Origin: Cephalopachus bancanus
Taxonomy: Eukaryota; Chordata; Mammalia; Primates; Tarsiidae
Direction: 5' to 3'
NCBI GenBank assembly: GCA_027257055.1
Contig: JAPVLO010000206.1
Coordinates: forward strand, 1,798,001 to 1,862,000
Length of the DNA: 64,000 nt
Shown here: positions 11,029-24,171 of the stretch, in pieces
Numbering within the stretch: the first letter of the stretch is position 1
How the letters are laid out: every line of letters starts with the position of its first letter
The notes under the pieces: generated by a model
What the model saw: only the letters and a program-made list of their open reading frames with translations
What the model was told of the DNA's origin: nothing
Database searches by the model: none
Made by a program: the position numbers and the translations under genes

Positions 11029-12810
11029 AACAGTAATTAAATGTTTTGAAAAATAATCAAAGTTGAATGCTCAGGTATCGTCTTGTTAAAATATTTTCTT
11101 CATCCCTGTCTCATATTCATTCATACACTAGTAAATTTCAGACATTTATTGAGTTCCTACTCTGTGCTGGGCATTACAGTCCAACTGTCATGGTCTCTTC
11201 CCTTAAGAATGTTCTAGACCAGTGTCTTCAAATTAACCTTGGCGGTTATGGTAATAGTGTGTATTCAAGTCTTATGATGAATAGGAGGGAATAAAAACAC
11301 CATCTTACATTTGCTTGAGTGATTTATTCTTTGTAAAGCATTTAAAGCCCTTCGGGTATGATCTCTCACAGCTGAATAAGTAGGGTCATGCTCATTTCCA
11401 ATCTCAGAAACCAGGGAAGGCAACATGGTTCTAAAATCTGAGATGAGTGTCTTCTCTGGAGCAAGCAGGTGCATTCACTAGCTCCTGACCCCGTTTTGAA
11501 ACAGGCAAAGGTAACAAACAGCATCAGTGCCACTCAGAGTCCTAAGTGGCAATCAGCCCCTCCACTGTGCAACCATCACTCTGGATATCCATTTTCTCTT
11601 TCTCCCTTTTTCTCTCTCCCGTGTCCTATCTTTCCCTTCCTCCCCCCTTTCCCTCTTTCTGGTGCCTTTCTCTTCCCATGCATTCACACCCTCAGGCATT
11701 GCTTGGCATCTGCCACTTGGCACAAAAGAGGTTTGCTTTCCCTTTGCTCCTAGGCTGAATTAAACCTAAACTCCAGAATATGGCATGGGGGCAAGGGAGG
11801 ACAGAACTGGCATAGTTTTTGCGTCCCTCAGGCTGTTGACGACTCCATTCCTCACTAGACCTGTGTGAATGAGCTAAACCAACAGGCCGGGGGTCATAAG
11901 CGAGGAGGGACCCAGGCCTGGGACATTGCTGTTGTATCTGGTTTAAGCACTCAGCTTGGTTGCAGGTCAGACAAGAGGCCTGGAAATAGAGGCGGGGCTC
12001 TGGCCTGAGGTTTTGTTCACACAGTTGAGAGACAGGGAATGGGAGCAGAAAGGCAGTGGTTGCTTCAACCCCAGTGCCCACGGAAAGGCCTCCTCAAACC
12101 AGCGTCAGCTTCTCCGAATACCTCTCAGGGGGAGAGAGTCTTGATTGGCCCTGATTTATTGAAGCAGAAGAAGAAAAGAAAAAGGCTGGCCCTAAATGTC
12201 AAGGTGAGAAGGAGTGTGGCCTGACTGGAAAGGGGAAGCTGAGAGTGTTCTCTGAGGTGGAGCACGTGACTGGAATTCGCAGGCCTGGAGGGACCAGGAG
12301 CCAGTTCAAGTGGGAGGTGCCGGAAATGCAAAGTGGGCTGTATGCTCACCACGTTAAAAATGTCAAGCACCAGGCAGGGAAGAACGCACGCACGCATGGG
12401 AAAGAGTGCCTTCTGTTTTGTGGGAGGCAGGTTACCAAATGTTAGAGGCACACGTTTGCTTTCATGTGTCTGCTCGGTTGCAAGTCCAATCTGCTGTCTG
12501 CTGGAGCCCAAGAGAATTGGTAGGAACGCAGCATCCAGGAACCTGATCCCACCCCAGAGAGTGCTGATGTGACCTTCCCATGCTCCCGAGGACTCACCTG
12601 CTGCTGCTCTAGGAGAGATGTAGCCAGTGAGTTAATCCCATTGAAAGTGAGTTTTCTCATGCACAGCTCATCTGCTCATCCGGTGGGAGGTAGTGGGGGG
12701 TAGCTGAGGCAACAAGAGAACTCCAAGCTTGCTTCAACTTGGCATTGTTTTTAATGACACAGAGCTCTGTTCTCTGTTTCTCATTTATATATTTTCTAAA
12801 ATTATTTAAT
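11029..12810. other. Unassigned, with polypyrimidine tract
   Basis: At 11110-11225 an ancient repeat start (CATTTATTGAGTTCCTACTC) is visible. At about 11588-11675 lies a ~90-base C/T tract, nearly purine-free. The overlapping frames at 11469-11763 are translations of this low-complexity tract. Nothing else recognised. Confidence 0.5.
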
Positions 12811-13072
12811 TTTTTTAGACACAGGTTGTCACTCTGTCACCCAGGCTGGGGTGTAGTATTGCAATCATAGCTCACTGCAGCCTCAAACTCCTGTCTCAAG
12901 TGATCCTTCTGCCTCAGCCTCCCATACAGCTGGGACACATGCCTGGGTAATTTTTTATTTTTTAAATGTTTTTAGAGATGAAGTTCTCACTGTGTTGCTC
13001 AGGCTAGTCTTGAACTCCCAGCCTCAAGCAGTCCTACCACCTCAGCCTATAGGTGTGCACTACCTTGCCCAG
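12811..13072 (-). mobile_element. AluJ-like element, antisense
   Basis: Shows CACTCTGTCACCCAGGCTGG, CTCACTGCAGCCTCAAACTC and GCCTCAGCCTCCCATACAGC in antisense Alu order, with deletions in the left monomer. Divergence places it among the old copies. Confidence 0.88.
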
Positions 13073-16000
13073 TTTCATTCTCTGTTTCATGTCCATGCTG
13101 CCCTGGTGCAAGTTCCTTCCTGGGTTTACAGGAAATGTGATTCTTCTAACCTGAAAAGCTCTATAATTATTTCTTCCAGAGCCACAGTCTTCCTGGCCCA
13201 CAGCTGAAAAGGGGAAATGCCCAACCTGGAAGTGCACACCTGCCGCTCTTAGCAGGAGACTGGCAGTGCTGAAAGCCCACCACACGTAAGTCACTGTCAG
13301 CCGGCAGGAACTGGGCCAGTCTCATTCCCGAAACAGGAATCTAGAAGCCCATGTTTAGCAGGGGATATGAGCCCAGGAAACACAGGGGAGGGTTGAGAAA
13401 GCAAGACAGAAGAGAGAGGTTAGCGGATAAAAGGGGTGTCAACAAGCAGGAACTGCTGAGAGCAGTTGAGGCACACTCCCGCTAGAGTCCCTCTTAAGGG
13501 GTCAGTGGAAGACACCTCGGACAGGGAAAGAACCTGAGACCATTTTTCACCAACTCCATCCTTCGTTGGTTAAGGGTTGCTGCAGGGGCCTTTATCTGTG
13601 GCTTTTCCATGCGGCCCCATGCAGAGGTTCAGCAAATTCCTATGGCCAGAGAGAGCCCTCAGGCAGAAACACAGAAGCTTCAGGTAAGAAGCCACAGTGT
13701 GTCCATGAAGCTGCAGATGACCATCAAGGCGATCTTCTCCATCCATCTGTGATGGCCATCATGACAATGATATCTCCTTACCTGTGTGCTCAGATGTGTG
13801 TGTGCACGTGTATGTGCATGCACTTGCATGTTGCTCTACCTCCTTTTCATCTGCATTCCACTCACCATGGCTGCATAAACACCAAACCCCAAATCATCTC
13901 AGTCCTGCTGAGCCACACAGCCTTGCCTCACAACATGAGCAAGTGGAAGCAGCACTCGTGGCTTCCTAGGCCCCGGTCACACCATGCCACTTCCAACTTT
14001 TGCCTAACTGGAATAGCCAGGACTTGTGTTGGCTGCTTTGTTTAAGCCCCACTGAAGGGAAACATGGAGTAATAAGAAAAACCGAAGCAGTGTCAGGAAT
14101 TTGAGGTTTCTTGTCACCTGTCCACCAGTGATTTACTTAGTTGTCTGTAAGGAAGTGATCCAAACTTTCTGGAACGTAGCTTCCCCTTTGGTGAAACTAG
14201 CATAATTACATCTGCCCTATTTACCTCCAAGAGTTTCCAAAAGACTCAAAGCAGCCAATTCATGTTCCTAAAGCACCTTCCCATGCAAGGGATGCTTCTT
14301 GCAAAAAATCTTACCCACATCCTTGGTCTTAGCAGAAGTATCTTGGTTTTAGACCTTGAAGCAGGGGCCTTGCTGGCTGACCTCTCAAAGCCTTCCTTTC
14401 CCTCACTCCCACATGCAGTGTTCTGTCCTGGGAGTGGAAAATGTCTCCTGATCTAAAGGAACATAGGGCATTGTTTGCAATAGGTCCAGGCGGACCAAGC
14501 CAAGGACCAAGCCACCATGCAGGCACCGTGCAGGAGTCCTCTTGGGAAGGACAAACAGACTTGCTTGCTGCCTGGGTGGTGCCCAACTCCTTCCATCTCT
14601 TCATTTGCTCTGTGTCAAATAGCAAATTCCAGAATCACTATACAAAGTGGTAGACGAGGCAATACAACTTCCCCCAAATATTAAAAGAGACCAACGAGGA
14701 CACTAACTGTTTTGCTTAGCATGTGTCATTAAGGCCCGTGTGATGTTAATAGAGAGTCAAGTGTTGGCTGAACCAGATCCCTCCAGCCAAACCAAGGAGT
14801 GCTTGTCAGTCACTCAGGGAGGGCTGCCCTAAAGGGTGAGTAGGGTACCCAAGAGTTGGGAAATCAAACAATTCTGGAAGAGGACTCAAGGTTTATCGCA
14901 CAATCAGATACTGGAGTTGATGCTCACATCTGCAACAATACCCACTGTAGTATTCACTGTGGGCCCAGCCAGTGTCCCTGGGGAGTAATGATGGGGGGAA
15001 GGGGGCGCTGAGCCCTTCTGCACAGGCTCAGAAAGAAAGGCTATTATCCTCCTGTTGAAAACAATGGAAGTAAAGTAACTCTCTTCCACAGAGAGCAAAG
15101 AGTTCCCAGAATAAGTTCCCACGTCAATCTAAAGAATGCTAATGGAGAGAAGCCACTGCTCCTTCTCTCTTTTAAGCCAAATAATATCCTCCTGCCGGAA
15201 CAGAGTTGTTCTTGGCACTTGGAAGTAAATGTGAGGAGGGAATCAAAACACGGCGCCTGAGAAAGGAATCCGCAAGAAATCTGAAGGCAGGGACATGGTG
15301 AGAAATAACAAAGACGGATGGGTCAGTGGCAGGAACAAAGATTAACTGTACCAGAGGAGATGGCTCTTTGGCTCTGAAAATAGGGATGAGTGAAAGAAGT
15401 GCTGCAGAGATACATGTGTCCTTCACCTCTACCCCTAGGGCTTAAAGGAAGTCCCCTGCCCAGCCACATGACGGCCTCAGGACAGGCTTCTGGAAGCTGA
15501 GACCTGCCCCTGCTGCCTCCCTGCACTAATCCCAGAAGGATGCTTCATCCCCGAGTCAGCCAGGCTTCATCTTGTGATGCAAAAGCTTTCCTCTGTGAGC
15601 AACACAGAAAATGAAACCTGGTAGAGAAAGTTTTGTCTTCCTTCCATCTCCACTTCCACCAGAACGGCCTCTAGGGGCCTTTGGCAAGTTTGACAAATGA
15701 CCGAAGAATTGAGAAGAATGTCTTCGCTAGCAAAAGGAAGCCAATGATTGGGCACAAACGTGCTGTCTTGGTTCCTTGTACAACAAAACCCTAGGTTATT
15801 GTCAGAAGTGTCAGGTTCCTTTTGGCTCTTTTCAGATCGAATCCCCTAGTTCCCATGTGCAAAATCCTCAAGTCTGTAGAGTTTGGGTAAAGAATTCTCA
15901 GTCCTCTGCCGTGACAAGAACACATTCATCACACTCACCACACATTGCAACTAAGGGCATCACTGTGTCCACATGAATCACCAGGCAGAGACAGCTGCCC

Positions 16001-16825
16001 GACTCTGAAATCCTTGACTCAAAGAGGACTCATATGTACTAATACCCAGTAATTATGCAAGCACCTTTCTCCAAGTGGCCCCAAGCAGTTTACACTGCTG
16101 GCTCATTGCTCATCCTGTCACTTGAAGGGAGAGCCAAAGGTGAGGAAAGAGGAAGGGCAGACATAATCATCTGCATTTTTTTGTGGGGAAACTGAGGTTC
16201 ACACAAGCCCTAAAGTGAAATGGATAGACATTTATGAGTCAGACACTATGAAAGCATCAAAATGAGCTCTTCCAAATCCCAAATTTATCTTCTTGCACAA
16301 CAGTTGCAAGCAGCTCTTCTGACACAACAGTTTTGATCCAACAGCCTCAAAACAGGTAAGCCCAAATTCAGACTCACCGTGTTTTGTTTCTAACCAGTTT
16401 CCCAGCTCTCATCCCATGTCTGACTCTCACCCCGTCTCTGAATTTGTTTGACTCTTCTTTTGACTTTAGAAGCCTCCCAGCTCTCCTGTAGCCCTGACCT
16501 GCTCCCAGTTCTGATGGTTCCCCCCAATTCTAACATTCACTCCATTCTTGAACATTACCTGATTTCTGGTATTTTTCACATTTTGAACCTCTACCAACCC
16601 TTTCCCTCACCTGACCCCGTTCCATGTGCCCTTGATGCCTGGAGGTAGGATTGATAATAGGGTGAAGGTCAGGGTTGAGGTGAAGCTCACAGATGGTGTG
16701 CAGAATGCTCATGTCAGTCATCATTAAAAAAAAACTGAACATTTATCAGCTGAATTCTGGGGCTATATCAAAATATCCCCATGTCAAAATAGCAATGGTA
16801 AAGCGGTTCTATTAAAATAGCTGAC
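13073..16825. other. Long stretch without recognised gene or family
   Basis: About 3.7 kb in which I see no gene and no confident repeat. The largest frame is 159 codons at 13566-14045; it includes a GT-rich patch (13796-13835) and has no domain or splice-site context. A weak MIR-like block (GGGGAAACTGAGGTTCACAC) lies near 16183-16202. Confidence 0.5.
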
Positions 16826-16826
16826 T

Positions 16827-17119
16827 CCTCCGGGCTCAGTGGCTCAAGCCTGTAATCCCGTGCCTTTGGGAGACTGAGGTGAGTGGATTGCCTGAGCCTG
16901 TGGGCTCGAGACCCGCCTGGGCAGGCGAGACCTCATCTCTACAATAAAATCAAAAAATTGGTCGGGCGTGGTAGCACATGCCTGTAATTCCAGCTACTCG
17001 AAAGGCCGAGGTGGAAGGATCGCCGGAGCCCAGCAGGTTGAGGCTGAGGTGGCCGGGAGCGGCCACTGCACTCCAGTCTGGGCGACAGAGTGAGACTCCA
17101 ACTCAAAAAATAAATAAAT
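16827..17119 (+). mobile_element. Lineage-specific Alu, copy 2 (earliest form)
   Basis: Flanked by perfect 13-bp target duplications AAAATAGCTGACT at 16814-16826 and 17120-17132. It retains the full-length GGCTCAAGCCTG (no one-base deletion), CAGGCGAGACC and AATAAAATCAAAAAATTGG, the least derived state among the six young-type copies. It already has the GTGGCCGGGAGCGGCCAC hairpin. The tail is A-rich with TAAA units. Confidence 0.93.
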
Positions 17120-17132
17120 AAAATAGCTGACT

Positions 17133-17887
17133 TCAAAGAACTGAGAGCTGAGATGTCACCTGCTGCTGGCACCTGACTTTGGCCCTCTTCTACGTGGTCT
17201 TGCCTTCTGTTCCACAGCATTCTGGTGTGTAGCTCATCAAAAGAGGTACTAGCGCTGGGGCTGTTTTTGATCCTGATGTTCCAAGCCAGGGCTATGGGGA
17301 TGTCACAGATGAAACTCATCCTGAAGCTGAACAGGATGCTAATGGCACGGCCACGTGTCTCCACCGCCCTGTGAGGCAGCTGACTGGCATCAGTCCTCTC
17401 CTCAGCCTCCTTCCCGCCCCTCCACCCCCCACACCCACGAGCTCTTGTTGGGTCAGAAATGCAATCCTTTGATGGTGCCAGACAGCCAGATGATGCTGGG
17501 GAGAAGAAAGAAAAAGCAAAAGCAGAGTTCTAAATTAAGCACAAGGCTCGTTTATAAAAATAAATAGCCACAGCCTAGCAACGTGCTCACAGCTCAGCTT
17601 TTCTGTATGATGAAACCTCTGTGGCTGAAGCCTGGGATGACACAGCCTACAGAGGGTCCCACCCTGGCCCCTCCCCATGCCCTAGCTCCTCCCAGTAGTA
17701 CTCATTTAGAGAGCGCTGAAAGTGTTACTCTGAAGGCCCTACTCTCTGATCAAGGACAGCCAAGGGCCAGGTTCCAAAGAGCAGAGGGGAGGCAGAGCCT
17801 CCCAGACTTCATCTGGCCATGAACACCTGTCGACTCTGGGAGTAACACGCCAGCAGAAGTACATGATGCCTCTTGGGCTTCTCTATT
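17133..17887. other. Unassigned sequence
   Basis: No gene or repeat recognised. Contains a C-rich patch (about 17401-17435). Frames on both strands at 17316-17567 overlap each other and share no recognisable protein. Confidence 0.5.
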
Positions 17888-17902
17888 GAAATGAAAGCTC
17901 CT

Positions 17903-18189
17903 AGCCGGCTCGGTGGCTCAGCCTGTAATCCCGCCCCTTGGGGAGGCTGAGGTGAGTAGATTGCATGAGCCCGCGGGTTCGAGACCCGCCTGGGCAGGTG
18001 AGACCTCATCTCTACAATAAATCAAAAAATCAGCCAGGTGTGGTAGCACGCGCCTGTCATTCCAGCTACCCGGAAGGCTGAGGCGGAAGGATCGCCGGAG
18101 CCCAGCAGGTCGAGGTGGCGGTGGCCGGGAGCGGCCACTGCACTCCAGTCTGGGCGACAGAGTGAGACTCCAACTCAAAAAAAAAAAAA
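17903..18189 (+). mobile_element. Lineage-specific Alu, copy 3
   Basis: Target duplications are GAAATGAAAGCTCCT at 17888-17902 and GAAATGGAAGCTCCT at 18190-18204, differing at one base. It carries GGCTCAGCCTG (one-base deletion), CAGGTGAGACC and AATAAATCAAAAAATCAGCC. This is intermediate between copy 5 and copies 1, 4 and 6. The hairpin is intact. Confidence 0.93.
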
Positions 18190-18224
18190 GAAATGGAAGC
18201 TCCTCTTTTAGACCATGTCTTCTT

Positions 18225-18292
18225 TGTTCACCCAGTACTCAACAAAGGGCATACACTGTGTTCACCCAGTACTCAACAAAGGGCATCCACTG
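18225..18292. repeat. 34-bp tandem duplication, two copies
   Basis: The unit starting TGTTCACCCAGTACTCAACA at 18225 recurs at 18259 with one visible difference (CATACACTG versus CATCCACTG). The high identity suggests a recent event. Confidence 0.9.
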
Positions 18293-18862
18293 GACACTCA
18301 ATAACTATGTGAGGAAAGACTGGACAGAGGGATAAATGAATGCTGCCATCCCATTATCGATGTTCCCCAAACTCTCTACCCAATCGGAGTAAGTTCCAGA
18401 ATTCAAAGAGAGGCATTATTCTCCCAATTATGAGAGGCACCAAAGAGACAATGTCCCTGGACTGTTTACATCTGAAACCATAGCTGGAGGAAGCGCCTGG
18501 AAGTGTGTAGAGAAGTGGACTCCGACAGCCCCAGGTGGTGTGACTGTCACAGTGGAGAGGGCCAGATGGCATGAGAAACAGTTGGTAATAACTGTGAGTA
18601 TTCCTGAACTTTCTCTGGTTCTTTAGTCAGCTCCAAGGGTGAAGTGTCACTAAACAGAAACTATAGGACAAAATAGCACACTGGGTTCTGGTCTTAGCTT
18701 GTTGGAACACAAGGAGAGAAGTCCACAGTTCCCATGAAGGCTCAACAAGTCAAACGCATCCGGAATGGACAAGGTATGAAAGATTTCATCCTGCTACCAA
18801 CCATCCCAAGCGTGAAATGATTAAGTAAGGCCGAGGGGATAAAGAGACAGTTCCACAATGCT
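18293..18862. other. Unassigned sequence
   Basis: No recognised gene or repeat between two lineage-specific Alus. Confidence 0.5.
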
Positions 18863-18877
18863 GAAAATGAGATCATT

Positions 18878-19179
18878 AGCCGGGCTCAGTGGCTCAGCCT
18901 GTAATCCCGCGCCTTTGGGAGGCTGAGGTGAGTGGATTGCCTGAGCCCGCGGGTTCGAGACCCGCCTGGGCAGCGAGACCTCATCTCTACAAAAAATCAA
19001 AAAATCAGCCGGGCGTGGTAGCGCATGCCTATAATTCTGGCTACTTGGAAGGCTGAGGTGGAAGAATCGCTGGAGCCCAGCAGGTCGAGGCTGCGGTGGC
19101 CGGGAGCGGCCACTGCACTCCAGTCTGGGCGACAGAGTGAGACTCCAACTCAAAAAAAAAAAAAAAAAAAAAAAAAAAA
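18878..19179 (+). mobile_element. Lineage-specific Alu, copy 4 (young)
   Basis: Perfect 15-bp target duplications GAAAATGAGATCATT at 18863-18877 and 19180-19194, and an uninterrupted A tail of about 27 bases. CpG-containing segments such as GCCCGCGGGTTCGAGACC are preserved. Together these indicate a fairly recent insertion. The internal promoter B box (GGTTCGAGACC) is intact. Confidence 0.95.
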
Positions 19180-19194
19180 GAAAATGAGATCATT

Positions 19195-20280
19195 CTGAAT
19201 CCCATAAAGGTCCTAGTGAGGTTGGAAGGGACAGTGTGGCTCTACCTTGGCTCCTGGGAGCAGTTGTTTCTGTGAGGTTCCACATATTCCCTAGGGACCA
19301 GAGAGTAGTCAAGGACAGCATGTCAAAGTCATAAATCATCATCTGAGCTCAGAGTCTTTGGTCATAATATTTTTTAAAAATTGGATAAATTGGTCCCTAG
19401 CATCATTTAGAAATCTGTCTTCAGGCATCCTTGTCTGACCTAGCCAGAAACAGTAAAACCGCATCCGTGTCAGTGAGAAAAAGATTTCTAATTAAATTCA
19501 AATGTAAAAGATTATAGTACAGGTCTATTTTGGAAATATTAATCTGTAGGGGACAAAAAAGTCTAAACAGCAACAGAAATGGTACACTACCATCCAGCTT
19601 CGCATAGCAGTATGCAACAAAGGGAGTCTTTATGAACTCCTGGACTCCTAGATGATATCAATGCCACAGCCTCCCAGAGCACCAAAGTTTCGCCACTGAA
19701 AAGGGAAGAGGAACTGTGGCAGTGACCTGATTAGAACACAGCTCCAGCAAAGGGTCAGCACTCAAACTTGCCAGGCTACCCCCAGATCTTCAGTGACATC
19801 TCTTTGGTGGCACAAAGGGAAGTCCTCTCCAGAGCAGGCCAACTATGGCATTCACAATTGCAGGTTCTGTTCTAGCTGGGCAATGACACAGCATGTCCCA
19901 TGGGTCCCTAACACTCCACACCACCATGTGTCTGATTGAGAATTGTTGAACTATAAGATTATATAGCACTCAGGCCTAAATAGTCAGGTCTAGACAACTC
20001 CACTGCAAATATGAAGTCTTGATCCACATTCCCCCTAGGTTTCTGGTGAAACTAGCAAAGCCTGGAAGATCAGACTTCTTCTAATGACCAGTATTTCAAA
20101 GCTTCCTCCAAGGGCATTTCCTGAAATTGGACTGATGTTGGTTCCTGTTTACACTTCCCTTTCTTGGCCCAGGTTTATCCCATATGTGTACAGAGTTGCA
20201 GTTTGAGCAATGACAATGACTCTGGGCAAGAAGGAAACAATCCTGTGCCACCACACTCACTTGTTGGCCTGAAATGGCAT
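19195..20280. other. Unassigned sequence
   Basis: About 1.1 kb with no recognised gene or repeat. Confidence 0.5.
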
Positions 20281-20296
20281 TAAAAAAAAATTTTTT

Positions 20297-20581
20297 TTTT
20301 GAGTCAAGGTCTCACTCTGTCATCCAGGTTACAGTGCAGTGGCATACTCACAACTTTTTACTGTAGTCTTGACCTTCTGGGCTCAGGCTGTCCTTCTGTC
20401 TCAGCCTCCCAAGTAGCTAGGAATAAAGGCACACATCACCACACCTGGCTAATTTTTTTTTTCGTAGAGACAAGGTCTGGTTATGTTGCCCAGGCTGGTC
20501 TCGAACTCTTGGGTTCAAGCAATCCTCCTGCCTCGGCCTCCCAAAATCCTGGGATTACAGGCATGAACCAACACACAAGTC
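20297..20581 (-). mobile_element. AluJ-like element, antisense
   Basis: Antisense Alu with CAAGGTCTCACTCTGTCATC, CTCAGCCTCCCAAGTAGCTA and GCCTCGGCCTCCCAAAATCC. Low-complexity TAAAAAAAAATTTTTT occurs at both ends (20281 and 20582) and may be the target duplication. A 103-codon frame at 20299-20610 is translated Alu. Confidence 0.9.
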
Positions 20582-20599
20582 TAAAAAAAAATTTTTTTA

Positions 20600-23500
20600 A
20601 GATATTATAAATTCAGAAATTATCCATTACAAATTTCAGATAAGCAGGATCCCTTCATAAAAGGGGAAGACACAGTAGCTTGGGACCATAATTCCCCCAT
20701 GGTCATGATCATCTGAGATTGAGGGCCTGGATAGTGCAGCAGGTGGATGTGTTAGTGCTCAGGGTTCAAATACTGTCCTGGCTACTTACAGGTAACTGTA
20801 TTCATGAACTTAATATCTCAGACTGTTGGTTTCTCATCTTTAACGACAGTGTTAAACTAATGGTATTTATTTTTGTGTACAAAAATTACCTCAAACAGTG
20901 ACTAGCACATAATAATAATTCAATAACTGTCAGTGGCCTTCGTCTGCCTTACACAGGTAGCTTTGGGATTTTTCTTACATTCATGGTTCCATGAGCATAT
21001 CTGCTATAGTCTCGATAGTTCAACCAAATGAGTTTGGCAACTGTGATACCTCAAGTCGCTAGATAACAACTCAGATCCACATCCTTTCCTGGGGTGACTG
21101 GCCCCCATCCCAGCATGACACATGTCCCCATCTCTAAGCTCCTTCCTCGTCTTGCCGGAACTTGCAGTGAGTCCTGACAGCAGGGAACAAGACACACAAC
21201 CAACCCAGGCCTCAGAGGTTTCTGATCAGAAGAAATACTGTCCCCTGGCTGTGTAAGGGTGTTTCATCCATTTCCTGACATTGAGACTTTCCCCACCACT
21301 CTGCCCTCCCAGTGTTCCCACGGGTGAAAGGAGAACATTTTTTGTGTAATTTAGTTAGCAAGTCAATCAGAAGACACAAATCCTTGGGAAGATAAAGGGT
21401 GCATTCCTTACAGAAAGTTGTTTATAATAAACCCATTTCTGCTGCTAAGCAACCTTGATGATGCCGCTTCCTCAATTACAGCTAAATAGAATCCTCTATT
21501 GTCTACAGGGATTAAGTGGCTGCTCTCTGAGTCAGAAGAAAGCACCAAAGAAACTTTTACTCAGGCTTTGGATGAGTGCAAATACTGTATATGGAGCAAA
21601 AATAGCAAGGCATGCCCGGGTTGTGTCGTATGAGGCATGTAGCTATTTTCCTCATGCTTTGGGGTTTGACGTTTGTTTGGGAAGTTAGCCATGAAGAGCT
21701 GGGCTGTTCATTCATAGCTGAGTGGATGGAGTCATGGTGTGGGAGACTGCCTCCCTGATTCTCTCAAGAAGACTAATAATTAAAGTTGTGGTTATGTCTT
21801 ACACCAAACTAAGGGAGGTACAGTGGAACTCCCTGGAAGCAAGGAAGAGCTTTTGAGGCAGATTAGATGTTGCAACTGTCAAATCCCACAGCATAGTCAT
21901 TATGGTAAGGAGGTGAGGTGAACTGTAGAGCCAGCCAATAGGAACAGCCACAGAGTGGTGCCATTTTCAATGGTCCACATCTCCTGACTCTGTCTGGGGA
22001 GGCAGGGCAGTGGAGAAGTCAGTCTCACAGTTACTTTCACAAAGCTGAACACGCTGGGTGGCTATGCCTCCCATCACTGAAAGCATAGAAAATCCTTTGG
22101 CGCATTTTCCTAAGCCTCTAAATATATATTTCCCCTAATAACTAAATGAGGCTGTTTCAACAAAGCCAATCAGTTAACTTAAAGAACAACATTCAGAGGG
22201 AGAAACATTTGGGCTGAGGAAGGGGGATCTCTCAGAAAATTTATAACTTTTTCGTGGCCCTCCTTTTGACCTGAAAAGAGTCTGATTTAAAATTTTAGCC
22301 TATACTTAAACTATCAAGTTACTAATGATAGAACTGCAAGAAGTAGGAAGATAAAACTGTAAGAAGTATACAGAGCTTGGTTTTGACAACTTTTCTGGCC
22401 ATCATTGACCTTTTGCTCTCTCTTCCTTGCTCCGAATTTCTGAAAACCTTGCCAAGGCCTGCAACGGCTCAGGCTAAACCTCCCAGTCTCTCTTCCCACT
22501 GCTGTATCTTGCTTTCAGCCTTTGCTTCTTCACATCTGGACTGTGGAGTAGCCACTCAAGCAGAGGTGAGGAAAATTGAGAGTCTTAAAAACATAAGATA
22601 GCTGCCTCCCCGGCTCTACCCCATTTTCCCTACCGCTAGAGGAAAAAATCCACACCCATGACACTCACTGGGTTCATGTGATGCTGTCAGACTCATGGAC
22701 CAGAAAGTCATTTAACTTCACTCTGCTTCAAGGTTTCCATCTATAAAATCAAAACTTACGCCTTGCTCCCTACTCGTCACCCAGGATTGTGCTGGGAAGA
22801 TTCATAAGCAAAGGTTTTTGGAGAGCTTCTGGCGGGAGTAGAGAACTCTGGTCACTGTGTGTGTTCGTGGTGAGGAAAGATCATCTGAAATCAGTAAACC
22901 AACAGCAGATGCTGGTAAGGGAAACGTGGAAACAGGTCCTGCCTGGGGAAATGAAAGAAATCGCCTCCAACCTGGCAAAAACTGCATGAGGCTCACAGAA
23001 GAAAGGGGGATGAGGTGGGTGGGCACTGATCCCTGTCAGGAGACTCGCAGACTGATGAGGAAAGTCAGAAATGCAAAGACCTTTCCTACATACTTCCTGC
23101 TAAAAATGTCTACAGCCTGAGTAGTATGTTTGTTACATGGGTATATCCGGTTTTCAATATTCATCAGATTATACAGTGTATGTGAATTTTATCTTAATTT
23201 AAATGTCTATTTTTTTAATCTATCTAATCCCATTCTAATCAAGGAATTTTCTACTCTGCCCATAAGCAGCTATACTCCTAATTACCAATTTTATGTGTTC
23301 CTATTTATATTCAGTAAGATTAATGTATGCAAATATGGATATTCATGTATATCATAATCATAGATACAGTCAAATTAAAACAGGCTTTATCTGTCATTCT
23401 CTAGTGATGGTTATCTCTGCACATTTATAGTGCATGGATAATCACTCAAATGCCAAATGTCTTTGGAATTACCAAAAATAAACTTAAATTGTGTGCGTCA

Positions 23501-24163
23501 GACTTTTAATGTTAAATATATCTTACTATTTTCAAATTCATTAAAAATAGGTAAAGCATGTATGGAAATGTGACAACTCTGTTTATCAGGATATTGGTTT
23601 GCCCAAAAGATACTATTGTCTTATTAGGTTTAGTAATAGAGTTTATGGTATATATGATTTAGACTTTGGGAAGAAACAGGTAACAACAGTTATTACTAAG
23701 TTCATGAATTAGTTGTTCAGTTTGCAGTTCTAACATAAAAGATTAGCATTTCCATTTCTTGACCCAGACTCCATGTCTCACTGAGAATAATCAATGTTTG
23801 AAAGCAACCTAAAGTTAAGTCCTTGCTAAAGAAATATCACACTTTGGTAATTCACACATACTTGTGAAATTCAAGTTATGTACTCTCTCCCCAATGGGCA
23901 CTTCAAATAAACAAAGAAATAACATAATTGAGAATAGGCAGTAAATATGAGCCAGTTAATTCATTTGCCACCAGTTGAATATTCTTGTCGATATTAGCTC
24001 AGGCTGAAAGACAGTGGGGTGTAATCACCACACCATCTTCCTCATCATTATTGAGACTTGGGTAATGTGAGTCAGAGATTTGCATGCAGGAAGTTCATTG
24101 GGAATAGTTCTAGGGAACAACTCTTTGGAAGGAGAAGTTGAGGTCCCTGCAGTGACAAGGGAG
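20600..24163. other. Long stretch without recognised gene or family
   Basis: No gene found in about 3.5 kb. From about 23100 the sequence becomes AT-rich, possibly decayed L1, but I could not match it. Frames up to 87 codons have no domain. Confidence 0.45.
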
Positions 24164-24171
24164 ATCTAAGC

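Noticed and set aside
11469..11763. Three overlapping serine/leucine/proline-rich frames
   Set aside because: All read the same polypyrimidine tract in different frames.
13566..14045. 159-codon open frame on the plus strand
   Set aside because: Crosses a TG-rich patch, overlaps another frame, and shows no domain or exon-like features.
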